Below are positions 22,316-31,561 of a stretch of DNA of 50,184 nt, in pieces. Source of the DNA: Gammaproteobacteria bacterium (GTDB lineage: Bacteria > Pseudomonadota > Gammaproteobacteria > Chromatiales > Chromatiaceae); contig JASJCU010000006.1 of the NCBI GenBank assembly GCA_030065815.1, positions 1 to 50,184 of the forward strand, given 5' to 3'. Each line of letters starts with the position of its first letter. Within the stretch, counting starts at the first letter, position 1. The position numbers and the translations under genes were made by a program. The notes below the pieces were generated by a model, which was not told where the DNA came from, made no database searches, and saw only the letters and a list, made by a program, of their open reading frames with translations.

Positions 22316-23710
22316 TCAGGCGTCGGGGTCGACGAACACGGTCAGGCGCTCGCCCGGGCGGATGTAGCGGCCGACCCGGTTCCAGCGCTTGAGGTCCTTG
22401 ATCGAGACCTGAAAGCGGCGCGCTATCGCGTACAGGGAATCGCCCTTGCGCACCCGGTAGCGCAGGCGCTGGCGCGCCTGCCGGTTGCTCGAGGCGCTGG
22501 CGAGGGTCACGGCGTCGGACAACGGGATCAGCAGCGTCTCGCCGGCGCGGATGCGCGAGCCGCGCAGCCCGTTGGTGCGCCGGATCGCGTCGACCGTGAC
22601 CGCGTAGTCGCGCGCGATGCGGTTCAGGCTGTCACCGGGGCGGATCGTGTGGCGCTGCCAGCGCAGACGCTGCTCTGTGGTCAGCGCCGTGACGGCCCGT
22701 TCGAACTCGGCGACCTTGTCTGCCGGCAGCAGCAGTTCATGGGGGCCGTCCGGGGGCGTAGCCCAGCGGCGGTGCCCGGCGTTCAGGCCGAGCAGGTCTT
22801 CGACCGGCATGCCAGCGGCGCCGGCGGCGACGTTGAGATCGATCTGGCCGGCGGTCCGGGCGACCGCGAAATACGGCGCGTCGGCGATCTCCGGCAGCGA
22901 CAGGCCGTGGCGTTCGGGGTCGCCGAGGACCCGCGCCAATGCCAGCAGACGGGGCACGTAGCGGTCGGTTTCCCCGGGCAGGTCGAGCGACCAGAAGTCG
23001 GTCGGCTCGCGGCGTTTGCCGGCACGCCGGATGGCGCGCCCGACCTTGGCCGATCCGGCGTTGTAGGCGGCCAGCGTGTGCAGCCAGTCGCCGTCGAAGC
23101 GCGCGTTGAGGCGCTTGAGGTAGGCGATCGCCGCTGCCGTCGACGCGCGCACCGTGCGCCGGCTCTCGAACCACCAGTCCTGCTTCAGGCCCATCATGCG
23201 CCCGGTCGCCGGCATGAACTGCCACAGGCCGACGGCGCCGTCCGGTGAATAGGCGTGTGGACGAAAACCGCTCTCGATCGCCGGCAGCAGCGCCAGTTCG
23301 CCAGGGATGCCGGCGGATTCGACGGCGTCGACGATGTGATACAGGTAGGGCTCGGCGCGCGCCAACAGCGCGTACAGCGCGGCGGGCGAGCGCAGCAGGC
23401 GTCGCGTCTCGGTGTCGATGCGCGGGTGCTGGATGTCGGCGAGGCGGTAGCCGGCCGTCAGGCGCGGCCAGATCGGCTGCAGTGGCGGCGGCTCGACGGC
23501 CACCTGTGTCGCCGGGTCGTCCTCGTGCAGCGCGAGCGCCGGGTCGCCGTGCACCTGGGCCTCGGCGTCGCTGCCGTCGCTGGCGATGGCGGGGCGCGGG
23601 GCATGCGATGCACAGCCCGTGAACAGGGCGATCAGCAGCAGGGCCACGACGCCGTGGCAGAGAAAACGCGCATGTTGCCCACGAACGACGCTTTGTTCAG
23701 AATCGTGCAT
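22316..23710 (-). CDS. mltD: Membrane-bound lytic murein transglycosylase D
   Basis: A 464-residue cell-wall enzyme. The lipoprotein signal ends in lipobox LFTGC (Cys33). The transglycosylase domain covers about 115-240, with catalytic Glu146 in AIESGFRPHAYSPDG and the family motifs GLWQFMPATG and AYNAG. Two LysM peptidoglycan-binding repeats lie at about 353-396 and 417-460. It cleaves the glycan backbone to leave 1,6-anhydro ends. GGGGAG precedes the start at 23710. It faces the double ATPase gene (12-base gap) and diverges from the methyltransferase. Confidence 0.94.
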   Translation of the reverse strand: MHDSEQSVVRGQHARFLCHGVVALLLIALFTGCASHAPRPAIASDGSDAEAQVHGDPALALHEDDPATQVAVEPPPLQPIWPRLTAGYRLADIQHPRIDTETRRLLRSPAALYALLARAEPYLYHIVDAVESAGIPGELALLPAIESGFRPHAYSPDGAVGLWQFMPATGRMMGLKQDWWFESRRTVRASTAAAIAYLKRLNARFDGDWLHTLAAYNAGSAKVGRAIRRAGKRREPTDFWSLDLPGETDRYVPRLLALARVLGDPERHGLSLPEIADAPYFAVARTAGQIDLNVAAGAAGMPVEDLLGLNAGHRRWATPPDGPHELLLPADKVAEFERAVTALTTEQRLRWQRHTIRPGDSLNRIARDYAVTVDAIRRTNGLRGSRIRAGETLLIPLSDAVTLASASSNRQARQRLRYRVRKGDSLYAIARRFQVSIKDLKRWNRVGRYIRPGERLTVFVDPDA

Positions 23711-23780
23711 GCCGCTCCCCTGCGCCCATGGCGTGGCACTATACGAGAAGCCCCAAGGGCGTTCCAGCATTGCCGGGAAT

Positions 23781-24542
23781 ATGTCTCAATCGAAAGCATT
23801 GAATGACAAGAATAATGATATAAACCAGAAGTTTATAGACTGGTATTCAAGTGCTCTGGGAAGTCGTGTCGCGAACAGCGAGGGCGACGCCCTGGCGAGC
23901 ATGGTGCACGATCTGTTCGGCTACCAGCTGCTGCAACTCGGCGAACTCGGCAACGACGTCGACTTCCTCGCCAGCTGTCCGATCCGTCGACGTGTGCTGC
24001 TGTCGCACCGCGCGCCGGCGTTCACCGGCAGCGTCATCGTCGGCCAGGCGCAGCAGCTGCCAATCGCCGCCGACAGCATCGACGCCGCGATACTGGTGCA
24101 CACGCTGGATTTCTCGCCCGACCCCCACCAGGTGCTGCGCGAGGTCGAGCGCGTGCTGATCGCCGAGGGACGGGTCATCGTCGTCGGTTTCAATCCGTTC
24201 AGCCTGTGGGGCGTGTGGCGCCTGTTCGGGCGTTGGCGGGGGGCCGTGCCGTGGAGCGGGCATTTCCTGTCGTACCCGCGGCTCAACGACTGGCTGAGCC
24301 TGATGGGCTTCGCCGTCGAGCGCCTGGATGTCATGGAGTTCCGACCGCCGACGCGCGGTAGCGGCCTGCACGGCGTCGAACGCCTCGGGCGACAGGTATG
24401 GCCGATGCTGGCCGGCATCTACGTCGTCCGCGCGGTCAAGCGCGTCGCGCGCGTAACGCCGCTGCGCCAGCGCTGGGCGCGCCTGCGCGTGCGCGGTCCG
24501 AGGGTCATCGAACCGACGGTACGCGAGATCAACGATGTCTGA
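23781..24542 (+). CDS. yafS: YafS-like SAM-dependent methyltransferase
   Basis: A 253-residue class I methyltransferase-like protein, similar in layout to E. coli Yaf[13 protein letters not shown], then [27 protein letters not shown] and [11 protein letters not shown]. The glycine-rich SAM motif I is degenerate (LQLGELGND instead of DLGCGTG), which is also true of YafS. Its substrate is not known. The order mltD-(gloB)-yafS-rnhA-dnaQ is known from E. coli and Pseudomonas, but gloB is missing here. The first 80 bases are unusually AT-rich (about 35% GC). It overlaps rnhA by eight bases. Confidence 0.8.
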   Translation: MSQSKALNDKNNDINQKFIDWYSSALGSRVANSEGDALASMVHDLFGYQLLQLGELGNDVDFLASCPIRRRVLLSHRAPAFTGSVIVGQAQQLPIAADSIDAAILVHTLDFSPDPHQVLREVERVLIAEGRVIVVGFNPFSLWGVWRLFGRWRGAVPWSGHFLSYPRLNDWLSLMGFAVERLDVMEFRPPTRGSGLHGVERLGRQVWPMLAGIYVVRAVKRVARVTPLRQRWARLRVRGPRVIEPTVREINDV

Positions 24543-24975
24543 GCGCGTCGCACTATTCACAGACGGTGCCTGCAAAGGCAACCCTGGGCCCGGTGGCTGG
24601 GGCGTGGTCATGCGCTTCGGCGAGCACGAGAAGGAGCTGTTCGGTGGCGAGGTCGCGACGACCAACAACCGTATGGAGCTGATGGCGGTGATCCAGGGCC
24701 TGCAGTCGCTGAAACGACGCTGCGTCGTCGACGTGACGACCGATTCGCAATACGTCAGGAACGGCATCACGCAGTGGATACACAATTGGAAGCGCAACGG
24801 TTGGCGCACCGCGGCGAAGAAGCCGGTCAAGAACGCCGACCTGTGGCGGGAACTCGACGACGCGGTGCGCCGGCACGACGTCGCCTGGCACTGGGTCAAG
24901 GGTCACAGCGGTCACCCGGAGAACGAGCGTGCCGACGAACTGGCGAACCGGGCGATCAGGAATCTGGCGCGTTGA
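24535..24975 (+). CDS. rnhA: Ribonuclease HI
   Basis: A 146-residue endonuclease that cleaves the RNA of RNA-DNA hybrids during replication and repair. The catalytic Asp10, Glu48, Asp70 and Asp134, with His124, fall at exactly the E. coli positions ([45 protein letters not shown]). The basic helix region ([20 protein letters not shown]) is present. It overlaps the methyltransferase by eight bases and is followed by dnaQ in the same direction. Confidence 0.97.
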   Translation: MSERVALFTDGACKGNPGPGGWGVVMRFGEHEKELFGGEVATTNNRMELMAVIQGLQSLKRRCVVDVTTDSQYVRNGITQWIHNWKRNGWRTAAKKPVKNADLWRELDDAVRRHDVAWHWVKGHSGHPENERADELANRAIRNLAR

Positions 24976-25050
24976 CGACACGGCGCCGTGGTCGTCGGCG
25001 GCATCGGTTATCATCGTTGTGACATCGAAACCACGAACCTCGAACCGCCC

Positions 25051-25767
25051 ATGCGACAGATCGTAGTGGACACCGAGACCACCGGTCTCGAACCCGAACA
25101 GGGACACCGGATCATCGAGATCGGCTGCGTAGAGATGGTCGAGCGGCGGCCGACCGGCGACAATTTTCACGTCTACCTGCAGCCGGACCGCGAGATCGAT
25201 GCCGCGGCGGTCGAGGTGCACGGCATCACCAACGCGTTTCTCGCCGACAAACCGCGTTTCGCCGATATCGCCAATGACCTGATCGCCTACCTGCGCGGTG
25301 CCGAACTGGTGATCCACAACGCGCCGTTCGACGTCGGATTCCTCGATGCCGAACTGGCGCGAGTCGCGGGCACGGTGCCGATCGCCGAGCAGTGCGGCGT
25401 CTTGGACACGCTGGTCATGGCGCGCAAGAAGCATCCCGGTCAGCGCAACTCGCTCGATGCACTGTGCGGCCGCTACGACGTCGACAACAGCCGCCGTGAC
25501 AAGCACGGCGCGCTGCTCGACGCGGAGATCCTCGCCGACGTGTACCTGGCGATGACCGGCGGACAGACCACGCTGTCGCTCGACGCCGGAGGCGGCGACG
25601 CGGACCAGGCATCGGTTTCGGGTCGTCGCGCGCTGGCGAGGGAGGGCCTGGCGCTGCGCGTCGTCGCCGCGACCGCCGACGAGGTCGCCGCGCATGAGGC
25701 GCGGCTCGACGCGATCGAGCAGGCGTCGGGTGCGCCGCCGGTCTGGCGCCGGCCGGGCGCGCCGTAG
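25051..25767 (+). CDS. dnaQ: DNA polymerase III epsilon subunit (proofreading exonuclease)
   Basis: A 238-residue DEDDh 3'-5' exonuclease that proofreads for the replicative polymerase. Exo I has Asp7 and Glu9 (VDTETTGL), Exo II includes Asp94 (NAPFDVGF) and Exo III has His152 and Asp157 (KHGALLDAEILADVYL). The C-terminal tail after about residue 185 is where the family contacts the alpha subunit. The ATG at 25051 gives the standard N-terminus. It ends nine bases from the convergent fixH. Confidence 0.95.
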   Translation: MRQIVVDTETTGLEPEQGHRIIEIGCVEMVERRPTGDNFHVYLQPDREIDAAAVEVHGITNAFLADKPRFADIANDLIAYLRGAELVIHNAPFDVGFLDAELARVAGTVPIAEQCGVLDTLVMARKKHPGQRNSLDALCGRYDVDNSRRDKHGALLDAEILADVYLAMTGGQTTLSLDAGGGDADQASVSGRRALAREGLALRVVAATADEVAAHEARLDAIEQASGAPPVWRRPGAP

Positions 25768-25776
25768 TCGGACGTT

Positions 25777-26277
25777 TCAGTCGACGGTCGTGCGTGTCGC
25801 CGCCGGTGCGTTGAGGCGGCCATCGATGCGCCACGAACCGTCGGCAGGGCGGATCTCCACCTGCCAATTGGCAATCGTCACGGGATCGACGCGCCCGGAG
25901 AAGCGGCGGTCGTCGAGCGGTGTCAATTGCGCGGTCTGGTCGCGGTTCGGTACGGTCGGGTGGGTCAATGTGAGCGTCAGCACACCGGCCTCGGCGGTCA
26001 GTGCCTTGGTCAGTTCCAGCATCACGGCGCCGGTATCGGCATCGTAGCTCAGGTCGCCGGTGATCCCGAGTGCCGTGGCGCGTGCCTTGCTGTCGGCATC
26101 CTTGTGGATTGCCAGGCCTTCCTTGTAGTAGTCGTCACTGACCAGACCGTCATTGGTCTGGATCGCGAGGTTGATCGTGTACATCGACGCGATCACGACG
26201 CTCAACGGCAGGCTGATCAGGAACCACGGCCAGAACTGCTTGTACCAGGGTTTGGTGTCTTCGCGGGGCGGTCTCAT
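25777..26277 (-). CDS. fixH: FixH family protein (cbb3 oxidase assembly)
   Basis: A 166-residue membrane-anchored protein. One helix at about 13-33 (FWPWFLISLPLSVVIASMY) is followed by the FixH signature NDGLVSDDYYKEGLAIHKD and an immunoglobulin-like periplasmic domain. FixH proteins take part in assembling cbb3-type cytochrome oxidase, probably in copper delivery. The start at 26277 is seven bases after the ccoG stop; an upstream in-frame start would overlap ccoG. No ccoI or ccoS follows, since dnaQ converges immediately. Confidence 0.88.
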   Translation of the reverse strand: MRPPREDTKPWYKQFWPWFLISLPLSVVIASMYTINLAIQTNDGLVSDDYYKEGLAIHKDADSKARATALGITGDLSYDADTGAVMLELTKALTAEAGVLTLTLTHPTVPNRDQTAQLTPLDDRRFSGRVDPVTIANWQVEIRPADGSWRIDGRLNAPAATRTTVD

Positions 26278-26284
26278 CGGCGGG

Positions 26285-27691
26285 TCACCGCAGCACCGGA
26301 CCGAGGAAGCGCGCACGCTCCTGGATCGAGATGTCGTCGGGGTTGATCTCGGATTCGATACGGAACATCACTTCGCTGCTCGATGTCTTGAGTTCGACCG
26401 GGTCCACCTGGACGCGCAGCGGCAGGTCGATGACGGCGCCGCTGGCGACTTCGATGCCTTCGGTCTGTCCGATCACCTGTAGACCCTCGATACCTGAAAC
26501 CGCAAGCCGGTAACGTTGCGGCTGGTCTTCCATGTTGATGATCTTGAGATTGTAGACGTTTTGCACCAAGCCCTCATCGGTCTCGGTGTACAGGACGTTG
26601 CGGTCGCGCAGGATGTTGAATTCCAGCGGCACGCGCGTGACCAGTGCGTAGACCAGCGCCGCACTGACGAATGTCAGGATGCCGACGTAGACCAGGATAC
26701 GCGGGCGGACCAGCTTGGTCGTCTTCCCCTGCAGCGTGTTCTCGGTCGTGTATTTGACCAGGCCGCGTGGGTAGCCCATCTTGTCCATGACATCGTCGCA
26801 GACGTCGATGCAGGCGGCGCAGCCGATGCACTGGTACTGCAGACCGTCGCGGATGTCGATACCGACTGGGCAGACCTGCACACACAGGCTGCAGTCGATG
26901 CAGTCCCCAAGGCCGACGTCGGCCGACGGCGTGCCACGCTTGCGCGAGCCGCGCGGGTCACCGCGTTTCTCGTCGTACGAGATGATCAGCGTGTCGTGGT
27001 CGAACATCACGCTCTGGAAACGCGCGTACGGGCACATGTAGATGCAGACCTGTTCGCGCATGAAGCCGGCGTTGCCGTAGGTCGCGAAGCCGTAGAAGAA
27101 GATCCAGAAGGTCTCCCAGGGACCGAGTTCCCAGGTCATGAAGTTGGTCCACAGCTCGGTAATCGGCGTGAAGTAGCCGACGAAGGTGAACCCGGTCCAC
27201 AGCGAGAACAGCAGCCACACGGCATGCTTGGTGATCTTGACGCGAAAGTACGCGGCGTTGCGCGGGCCCTGGTCACGCTTTCTTTGTTGCCGCGAGTTGC
27301 CCTCGATCTTCTGCTCGATCCACATGTAGATCTCGGTCCACACCGTTTGCGGACAGGCGTACCCGCACCACAGGCGCCCGGCCAGTGCCGTGAACATGAA
27401 CAGCGCGATGGCCGCGATGATCAGCAGCATCGACAGGTAGAAGAAATCCTGCGGCCAGAAGGTCAGACCGAAGATGTAGAACTTGCGTGCCGGCAGGTCG
27501 AACAGGACCGCCTGATGCCCGTCCCAGTTGACCCAGGGCAGGCCGTAGTAGATACCGAGCAGCGCCGCCACGGCGAGTAGGCGCAGTACCGCGAACACGC
27601 CGTGCACTTCACGCGGATAGAGCTTCTCGCGTTTCTTGTACAGTTCCTCTTCGATCGGCTGATCGTTCGGCGTGGCGGCGGGCTCGGACAT
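26285..27691 (-). CDS. ccoG: CcoG (RdxA/FixG), ferredoxin-like cbb3 oxidase accessory protein
   Basis: A 468-residue inner-membrane iron-sulfur protein with about five helices. A membrane-domain cysteine pair reads WCGYACPQTVW. The cytoplasmic ferredoxin domain carries two 4Fe-4S motifs around residues 265-305 (CIDCSLCVQVCP and CIGCAACIDVCD). A C-terminal Ig-like periplasmic domain follows. CcoG is a Cu(II) reductase that supports copper insertion into CcoN. The start at 27691 gives the usual N-terminus. It lies between the small membrane gene and fixH in one minus-strand unit. Confidence 0.94.
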   Translation of the reverse strand: MSEPAATPNDQPIEEELYKKREKLYPREVHGVFAVLRLLAVAALLGIYYGLPWVNWDGHQAVLFDLPARKFYIFGLTFWPQDFFYLSMLLIIAAIALFMFTALAGRLWCGYACPQTVWTEIYMWIEQKIEGNSRQQRKRDQGPRNAAYFRVKITKHAVWLLFSLWTGFTFVGYFTPITELWTNFMTWELGPWETFWIFFYGFATYGNAGFMREQVCIYMCPYARFQSVMFDHDTLIISYDEKRGDPRGSRKRGTPSADVGLGDCIDCSLCVQVCPVGIDIRDGLQYQCIGCAACIDVCDDVMDKMGYPRGLVKYTTENTLQGKTTKLVRPRILVYVGILTFVSAALVYALVTRVPLEFNILRDRNVLYTETDEGLVQNVYNLKIINMEDQPQRYRLAVSGIEGLQVIGQTEGIEVASGAVIDLPLRVQVDPVELKTSSSEVMFRIESEINPDDISIQERARFLGPVLR

Positions 27692-27708
27692 GGGCAGCAG
27701 TTCCGTGT

Positions 27709-28011
27709 TCAGGCGTTGGATGCCGTGTCGCTGTCGGGGTTGCGTCGATGTGTCGGGCGTCGGAAATAGCAGGTCATCGCACAGCTGATCGACGTGAGCA
27801 GCCAGAAGCAGAAGAAACCGATCGTGTAGCCGCCGGTGCGGGTCAGGTTGGGAAAGCCGCCGATCATCGCCAATTCGGTCGGGTCGAAGACCGTGAAGAA
27901 GACGATCGTCGCGGCACTCGCGGTGATGAACGATGGCCACATCACCGAGATGATCTGTTGGATGACCGGCAACTCGTTCTTGTCACGTTCGGTCACGGGT
28001 AGCGTGGACAT
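27709..28011 (-). CDS. Small membrane protein of the cco cluster, function unknown
   Basis: A 100-residue protein with two predicted membrane helices (about 21-42, SVMWPSFITASAATIVFFTVF, and about 62-84, TGGYTIGFFCFWLLTSISCAMTCYF) and a short charged tail. GGAGGAG precedes the start at 28011, so it is very likely translated. It sits 17 bases before ccoG in the same direction, which suggests a role with the cbb3 oxidase, but I recognise no family with known function. Confidence 0.75.
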   Translation of the reverse strand: MSTLPVTERDKNELPVIQQIISVMWPSFITASAATIVFFTVFDPTELAMIGGFPNLTRTGGYTIGFFCFWLLTSISCAMTCYFRRPTHRRNPDSDTASNA

Positions 28012-28148
28012 ACTGTGCTCCTCCGAATGGCGGGCCGCCGAACGGCCGCAGGTCGGTCGCGCAACAAAACTGGATTCCGCGTCAAATACGGCGCCGGCAA
28101 AGGCGCGACATGACGCAGTGACGAAATTTTAAACAGTCTGAAGCGAAA

Positions 28149-28197
28149 CCGGGCGGATGTCCTTGATAATTCGCACTATCAACAGACGTCCGCCCGG
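28149..28197 (-). terminator. Long hairpin after ccoP, probable terminator or mRNA stabiliser
   Basis: The 13-base arms 28149-28161 and 28185-28197 pair fully, with one G-T pair. Inside, TTGATA (28163-28168) pairs with TATCAA (28177-28182) around an eight-base loop. It starts 23 bases after the ccoP stop. On the minus strand it is followed by a moderately T-rich stretch (GTTTCGCTTC), so it may stop or reduce transcription between ccoNOQP and the small gene-ccoG-fixH unit, or protect the ccoNOQP 3' end. Confidence 0.65.
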
Positions 28198-28219
28198 GTC
28201 CGGGTCGGGGCTGGTGGGC

Positions 28220-29143
28220 CTACTGCTGCTTCGACAGGCTATAGACGTACGCGGTCAGCAGGTGCACCTTTTCGTCGCCAAGCAGGTCGCTGTGCGGCGG
28301 CATCACGCCGTTGCGGCCCTTGTTCAGGGTTTCCTTGATGGCGCCGGCGCTGCCACCGTACAGCCAGACCTTGTCGGTCAGGTTCGGGGCGCCCAGCATC
28401 TGGTTGCCGGTGCCGTCGAGCCCGTGGCAGCCGATACAACCGGACGTCATGAACACGTCTTTGCCGGCCTCGGCCTTGGCGGCGTCGACGTTGCGGCCCG
28501 ACAGGCTCAAGACGTAGGCGGTGACCTGGTCGATCTTGTCGTCGCCGAGGTGCGCGTGCGGCGGCATCACGCCGACCCGGCCGGCAGCGATAGAGACCTT
28601 GATCTGCTCCGGTGCACCGCCCCACAGCCATTCGCCGTCACGCAGGTTCGGGAAGCCGCGCGCACCGCCGGCATCGGAACCGTGACACTGCATGCAGTAG
28701 GTCAGGTACAGGCGTTTGCCCATGTCGCGGGCTTCCTCGTACTCCGGTTTGGCGGCCAGATCGGTGACCGCGACCGCGGCGTACTGCTGGAAGATCGGGT
28801 CGTACTTCTCGGCCGCCTTGGCCATCTCGGCCTGATACTGCGAGTCAACGGCGCCCAGGGTGTTGCCCGACGACCAGCCGAGGAAGCCCTGGAACTTGCC
28901 GAGACCCGGATACAGCGCCAGGTACACCGCAGCGAACACCAGCGTGATATAGAACAGCCACAGCCACCAGCGCGGCAGCGGATTGTTGTACTCCTGCAGG
29001 TCGCCGTCCCAGGTGTGGCCGGTCACGTCGCCCTGCGCAGACTCGCCGGCGCGTTTCTTCATGGTCCAGCGGATCAGCCAAAAGCAGCCCAGGATATTCG
29101 CTGCGGTGAGAACGATGATCCAAATACTCCAGAACTCGCTCAT
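28220..29143 (-). CDS. ccoP: cbb3 cytochrome c oxidase subunit III (di-haem)
   Basis: A 307-residue di-haem cytochrome c. Two N-terminal helices (about 5-26 and 58-79) anchor it. Haem sites are CMQCH (150-154) and CIGCH (236-240), with likely Met ligands in the two GVMPPH motifs (Met193, Met281). It passes electrons from soluble cytochromes to CcoO and CcoN. The two helices match the longer form of CcoP. The start overlaps the ccoQ stop by four bases. Confidence 0.96.
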   Translation of the reverse strand: MSEFWSIWIIVLTAANILGCFWLIRWTMKKRAGESAQGDVTGHTWDGDLQEYNNPLPRWWLWLFYITLVFAAVYLALYPGLGKFQGFLGWSSGNTLGAVDSQYQAEMAKAAEKYDPIFQQYAAVAVTDLAAKPEYEEARDMGKRLYLTYCMQCHGSDAGGARGFPNLRDGEWLWGGAPEQIKVSIAAGRVGVMPPHAHLGDDKIDQVTAYVLSLSGRNVDAAKAEAGKDVFMTSGCIGCHGLDGTGNQMLGAPNLTDKVWLYGGSAGAIKETLNKGRNGVMPPHSDLLGDEKVHLLTAYVYSLSKQQ

Positions 29144-29328
29144 GACATGTTCTCCTTCTTAATCGTCGCCTTGTGCTGTTCTTCGTCAGCAAACGGCAGG
29201 TTGGCGGCCTCGTCGAACGACTTCTTGCGACGCTTGCTGTAGGCCCAGAATACGATCCCGAGGAAAAGGATCAGCAATAACAGCGTGTGCCAGGCACGGA
29301 TGTCGTTGAGTTCCACGACGGTCACCAC
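29140..29328 (-). CDS. ccoQ: cbb3 oxidase small subunit CcoQ
   Basis: A 62-residue protein with one membrane helix ([19 protein letters not shown]) and a charged C-terminus ([19 protein letters not shown]), the classical CcoQ layout. It stabilises the oxidase complex. It overlaps ccoO by seven bases and ccoP by four, indicating coupled translation. Confidence 0.92.
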   Translation of the reverse strand: MVTVVELNDIRAWHTLLLLILFLGIVFWAYSKRRKKSFDEAANLPFADEEQHKATIKKENMS

Positions 29329-29948
29329 TGTTTGGAGGCGAGGCCCAGGCCCTGCAGGTAGGCAACCAGTGCCTCTGCCTCGGTCTTGCCTGCAACCTCT
29401 TTCTGGGCATTAGCCATTTCTTCTTCGCTGTAGAGTTCGCACTTCGGGCACGTGGCGCCGACCGCGATGTTCAGCGCCCGCATCTTCGCCGCCGTGTCCT
29501 CGCCGCTGAGCACGGTGTCGGACAGCCACGGATACGCCGGCATGTTCGACTCCGGCACGACATCACGTGGATTGATCAGGTGCACGTAGTGCCAGTCGTC
29601 ACTGTAGCGACCGCCAACGCGGGCGAGGTCCGGACCGGTGCGCTTCGAGCCCCACTGGAACGGATGGTCGTAGACCGACTCACCGGCGACCGAGTAGTGA
29701 CCGTAGCGCTCGGTCTCGGCACGGAACGGGCGGATCATCTGCGAGTGGCAGTTGTAGCAGCCTTCGCGGATGTAGACGTCGCGACCCTCGAGGTGCAGGG
29801 CGCTGTACTTATTGACACCCGGTGCCGGGGTCGTGGTCTCGGTCTGGAAGAACAGCGGTACGATCTCGACCAGGCCGCCGACACTGATCACGAGGATGAC
29901 CAATATCGCCAGCAGGCCGACGTTCTTTTCAACGACTTCATGTGACAT
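29322..29948 (-). CDS. ccoO: cbb3 cytochrome c oxidase subunit II (mono-haem)
   Basis: A 208-residue mono-haem cytochrome c with an N-terminal helix ([23 protein letters not shown]). The haem motif is CYNCH, in [28 protein letters not shown] provides the probable Met ligand. It takes electrons from CcoP to CcoN. Unusual: near the C-terminus a CPKC pair (Cys167, Cys170; codons at 29439-29450) sits in an insertion where typical CcoO reads LGVPYTDEDI. The pair could bind a metal or form a disulfide. Confidence 0.95.
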   Translation of the reverse strand: MSHEVVEKNVGLLAILVILVISVGGLVEIVPLFFQTETTTPAPGVNKYSALHLEGRDVYIREGCYNCHSQMIRPFRAETERYGHYSVAGESVYDHPFQWGSKRTGPDLARVGGRYSDDWHYVHLINPRDVVPESNMPAYPWLSDTVLSGEDTAAKMRALNIAVGATCPKCELYSEEEMANAQKEVAGKTEAEALVAYLQGLGLASKQW

Positions 29949-29967
29949 GGTTCGAGTCTCCTAACGA

Positions 29968-31401
29968 TCAGTGGGCTGCCGGGGCCGGGATGGCGTCGTC
30001 AGCCTCTTCAGAGCTGCCGGATGCCACCGTCTTCCAGGTGTTGTAGGCCATGAAGAACATGCCCAACAGGAACAGCGCCCCGCCCAGCAGGCGGACGTAG
30101 TAGAACGGATAGGTCCGTTCGACCGACTCGATGAACGAATAGGTCAGCGTGCCGTCCGCGTTGACAGCGCGCCACATCAGGCCCTGCATGACACCGGCGA
30201 TCCACATCGCGGCGATGTACAGCACGACGCCGATAGTCGCGGTCCAGAAGTGCAGCTCGACCAGCTTCATGCTGTACATATTGACCTTGCCGAACAATCG
30301 CGGGATCAGGTAATACAGCGAGCCGATCGAAACCATCGCGACCCAGCCGAGCGCGCCCGAGTGCACGTGGCCGACGGTCCAGTCGGTGTAGTGCGACAGT
30401 GCGTTGACGGTCTTGATCGACATCATCGGGCCCTCGAAGGTCGACATGCCATAGAACGACAGCGAGACGATCAGGAACTTCAGCACCGGGTCGGTGCGCA
30501 GCTTATGCCAGGCGCCCGACAGGGTCATGATGCCGTTGATCATGCCGCCCCACGACGGCGCGAGCAGGATCAGCGAGAAGATCATGCCGACCGACTGTGC
30601 CCAGTCAGGCAGCGCGGTGTAGTGCAGGTGGTGCGGGCCGGCCCACATGTAGGTCGAGACCAGTGCCCAGAAGTGCACGACCGACAGGCGGTAGGAGTAC
30701 ACCGGGCGCTCGGCCTGCTTCGGAATGAAGTAATACATCATGCCGAGGAACGCGGTGGTCAGGAAGAAGCCGACCGCGTTGTGGCCGTACCACCACTGGA
30801 TCATGGCGTCGATCGCGCCCGGGTAGAAGCTGTAGCCCTTGGTCAGCGTGACCGGGACGAATGCGCTGTTGACGATGTGCAGCACGGCGACGGTCAGGAT
30901 GAACGCGCCGAAGAACCAGTTCGCCACGTAGATGTGCTTGACCTTGCGCTTGACGATCGTGCCGAAGAACACGACCGCGTAGGCTACCCAGACCACGGCG
31001 ATCAGCAGGTCGATCGGCCACTCCAGCTCGGCGTATTCCTTACCGCTGGTGATGCCGAGCGGCAGCGTGATCGCGGCGAGCAGGATGATCAGGGTCCAGC
31101 CCCAGAACGTGAACGCGGCCAACGGACCACCGAACAACCGCGCCTGGTTGGTGCGCTGCACGATGTAGTACGAGGTCGCGAACAGCGCAGATCCGCCGAA
31201 GGCGAAGATCACGGCATTGGTGTGCAGCGGGCGCAGGCGGCCGTAGCTCAACCAGGAAATGCCGTCCCAAAGGAACAGATCCGGAAAGGCCAGCTGGGCT
31301 GCGACGATGACGCCGACGAGCATCCCGACGATGCCCCAAACGACAGTCATAATCGCAAACTGGCGCACGACCTTATAGTTGTACGTGGTCTGTGACTCCA
31401 T
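29968..31401 (-). CDS. ccoN: cbb3 cytochrome c oxidase subunit I (catalytic)
   Basis: A 477-residue haem-copper oxidase subunit with about twelve helices that reduces oxygen to water and pumps protons, with very high oxygen affinity. Ligands can be placed: His60 for low-spin haem b, His207, His257 and His258 for CuB, Tyr251 as the cross-linked tyrosine, and His345 and His347 (GHVHSG) for the haems. As I recall the Pseudomonas stutzeri enzyme, these numbers are the same. GGAG stands eight bases before the start at 31401, which excludes an upstream in-frame start at 31425. First gene of ccoNOQP. Confidence 0.97.
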   Translation of the reverse strand: MESQTTYNYKVVRQFAIMTVVWGIVGMLVGVIVAAQLAFPDLFLWDGISWLSYGRLRPLHTNAVIFAFGGSALFATSYYIVQRTNQARLFGGPLAAFTFWGWTLIILLAAITLPLGITSGKEYAELEWPIDLLIAVVWVAYAVVFFGTIVKRKVKHIYVANWFFGAFILTVAVLHIVNSAFVPVTLTKGYSFYPGAIDAMIQWWYGHNAVGFFLTTAFLGMMYYFIPKQAERPVYSYRLSVVHFWALVSTYMWAGPHHLHYTALPDWAQSVGMIFSLILLAPSWGGMINGIMTLSGAWHKLRTDPVLKFLIVSLSFYGMSTFEGPMMSIKTVNALSHYTDWTVGHVHSGALGWVAMVSIGSLYYLIPRLFGKVNMYSMKLVELHFWTATIGVVLYIAAMWIAGVMQGLMWRAVNADGTLTYSFIESVERTYPFYYVRLLGGALFLLGMFFMAYNTWKTVASGSSEEADDAIPAPAAH

Positions 31402-31501
31402 TACGCGTCTCCGAGAGGTAACCAAAAAACGAGGTAGGGGCCCTGGCGGATGCAGGAGCCAATCTCAGAGCGGAGACTAATTAAACTGAAGGCGCGTGCT
31501 T

Positions 31502-31515
31502 TTGATCTGGGTCAA
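31502..31515 (-). promoter_or_regulatory. Anr/FNR box upstream of ccoN
   Basis: TTGAT-CTGG-GTCAA, a perfect match to the Anr consensus TTGATNNNNGTCAA. It lies about 100 bases before the ccoN start. If the box centre is at -41.5, the -10 would fall on TAGTCT (minus strand, 31474-31479), a fair match. This predicts activation of ccoNOQP by FNR at low oxygen. Confidence 0.82.
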
Positions 31516-31561
31516 ATTGAGCGAACGCTAATACGGCGCAATGCTTTTTGTCGCTTTTGAC

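Noticed and set aside
23781-24542. YafS-like methyltransferase as a pseudogene because SAM motif I is degenerate
   Set aside because: The frame is complete, and as far as I recall E. coli YafS has the same degenerate motif, so this is a family trait.
28163-28182. TTGATA...TATCAA after ccoP as an FNR box
   Set aside because: The half-sites are separated by too many bases (an FNR box needs four between TTGAT and ATCAA). The sequence is better explained as the inner stem of the hairpin.
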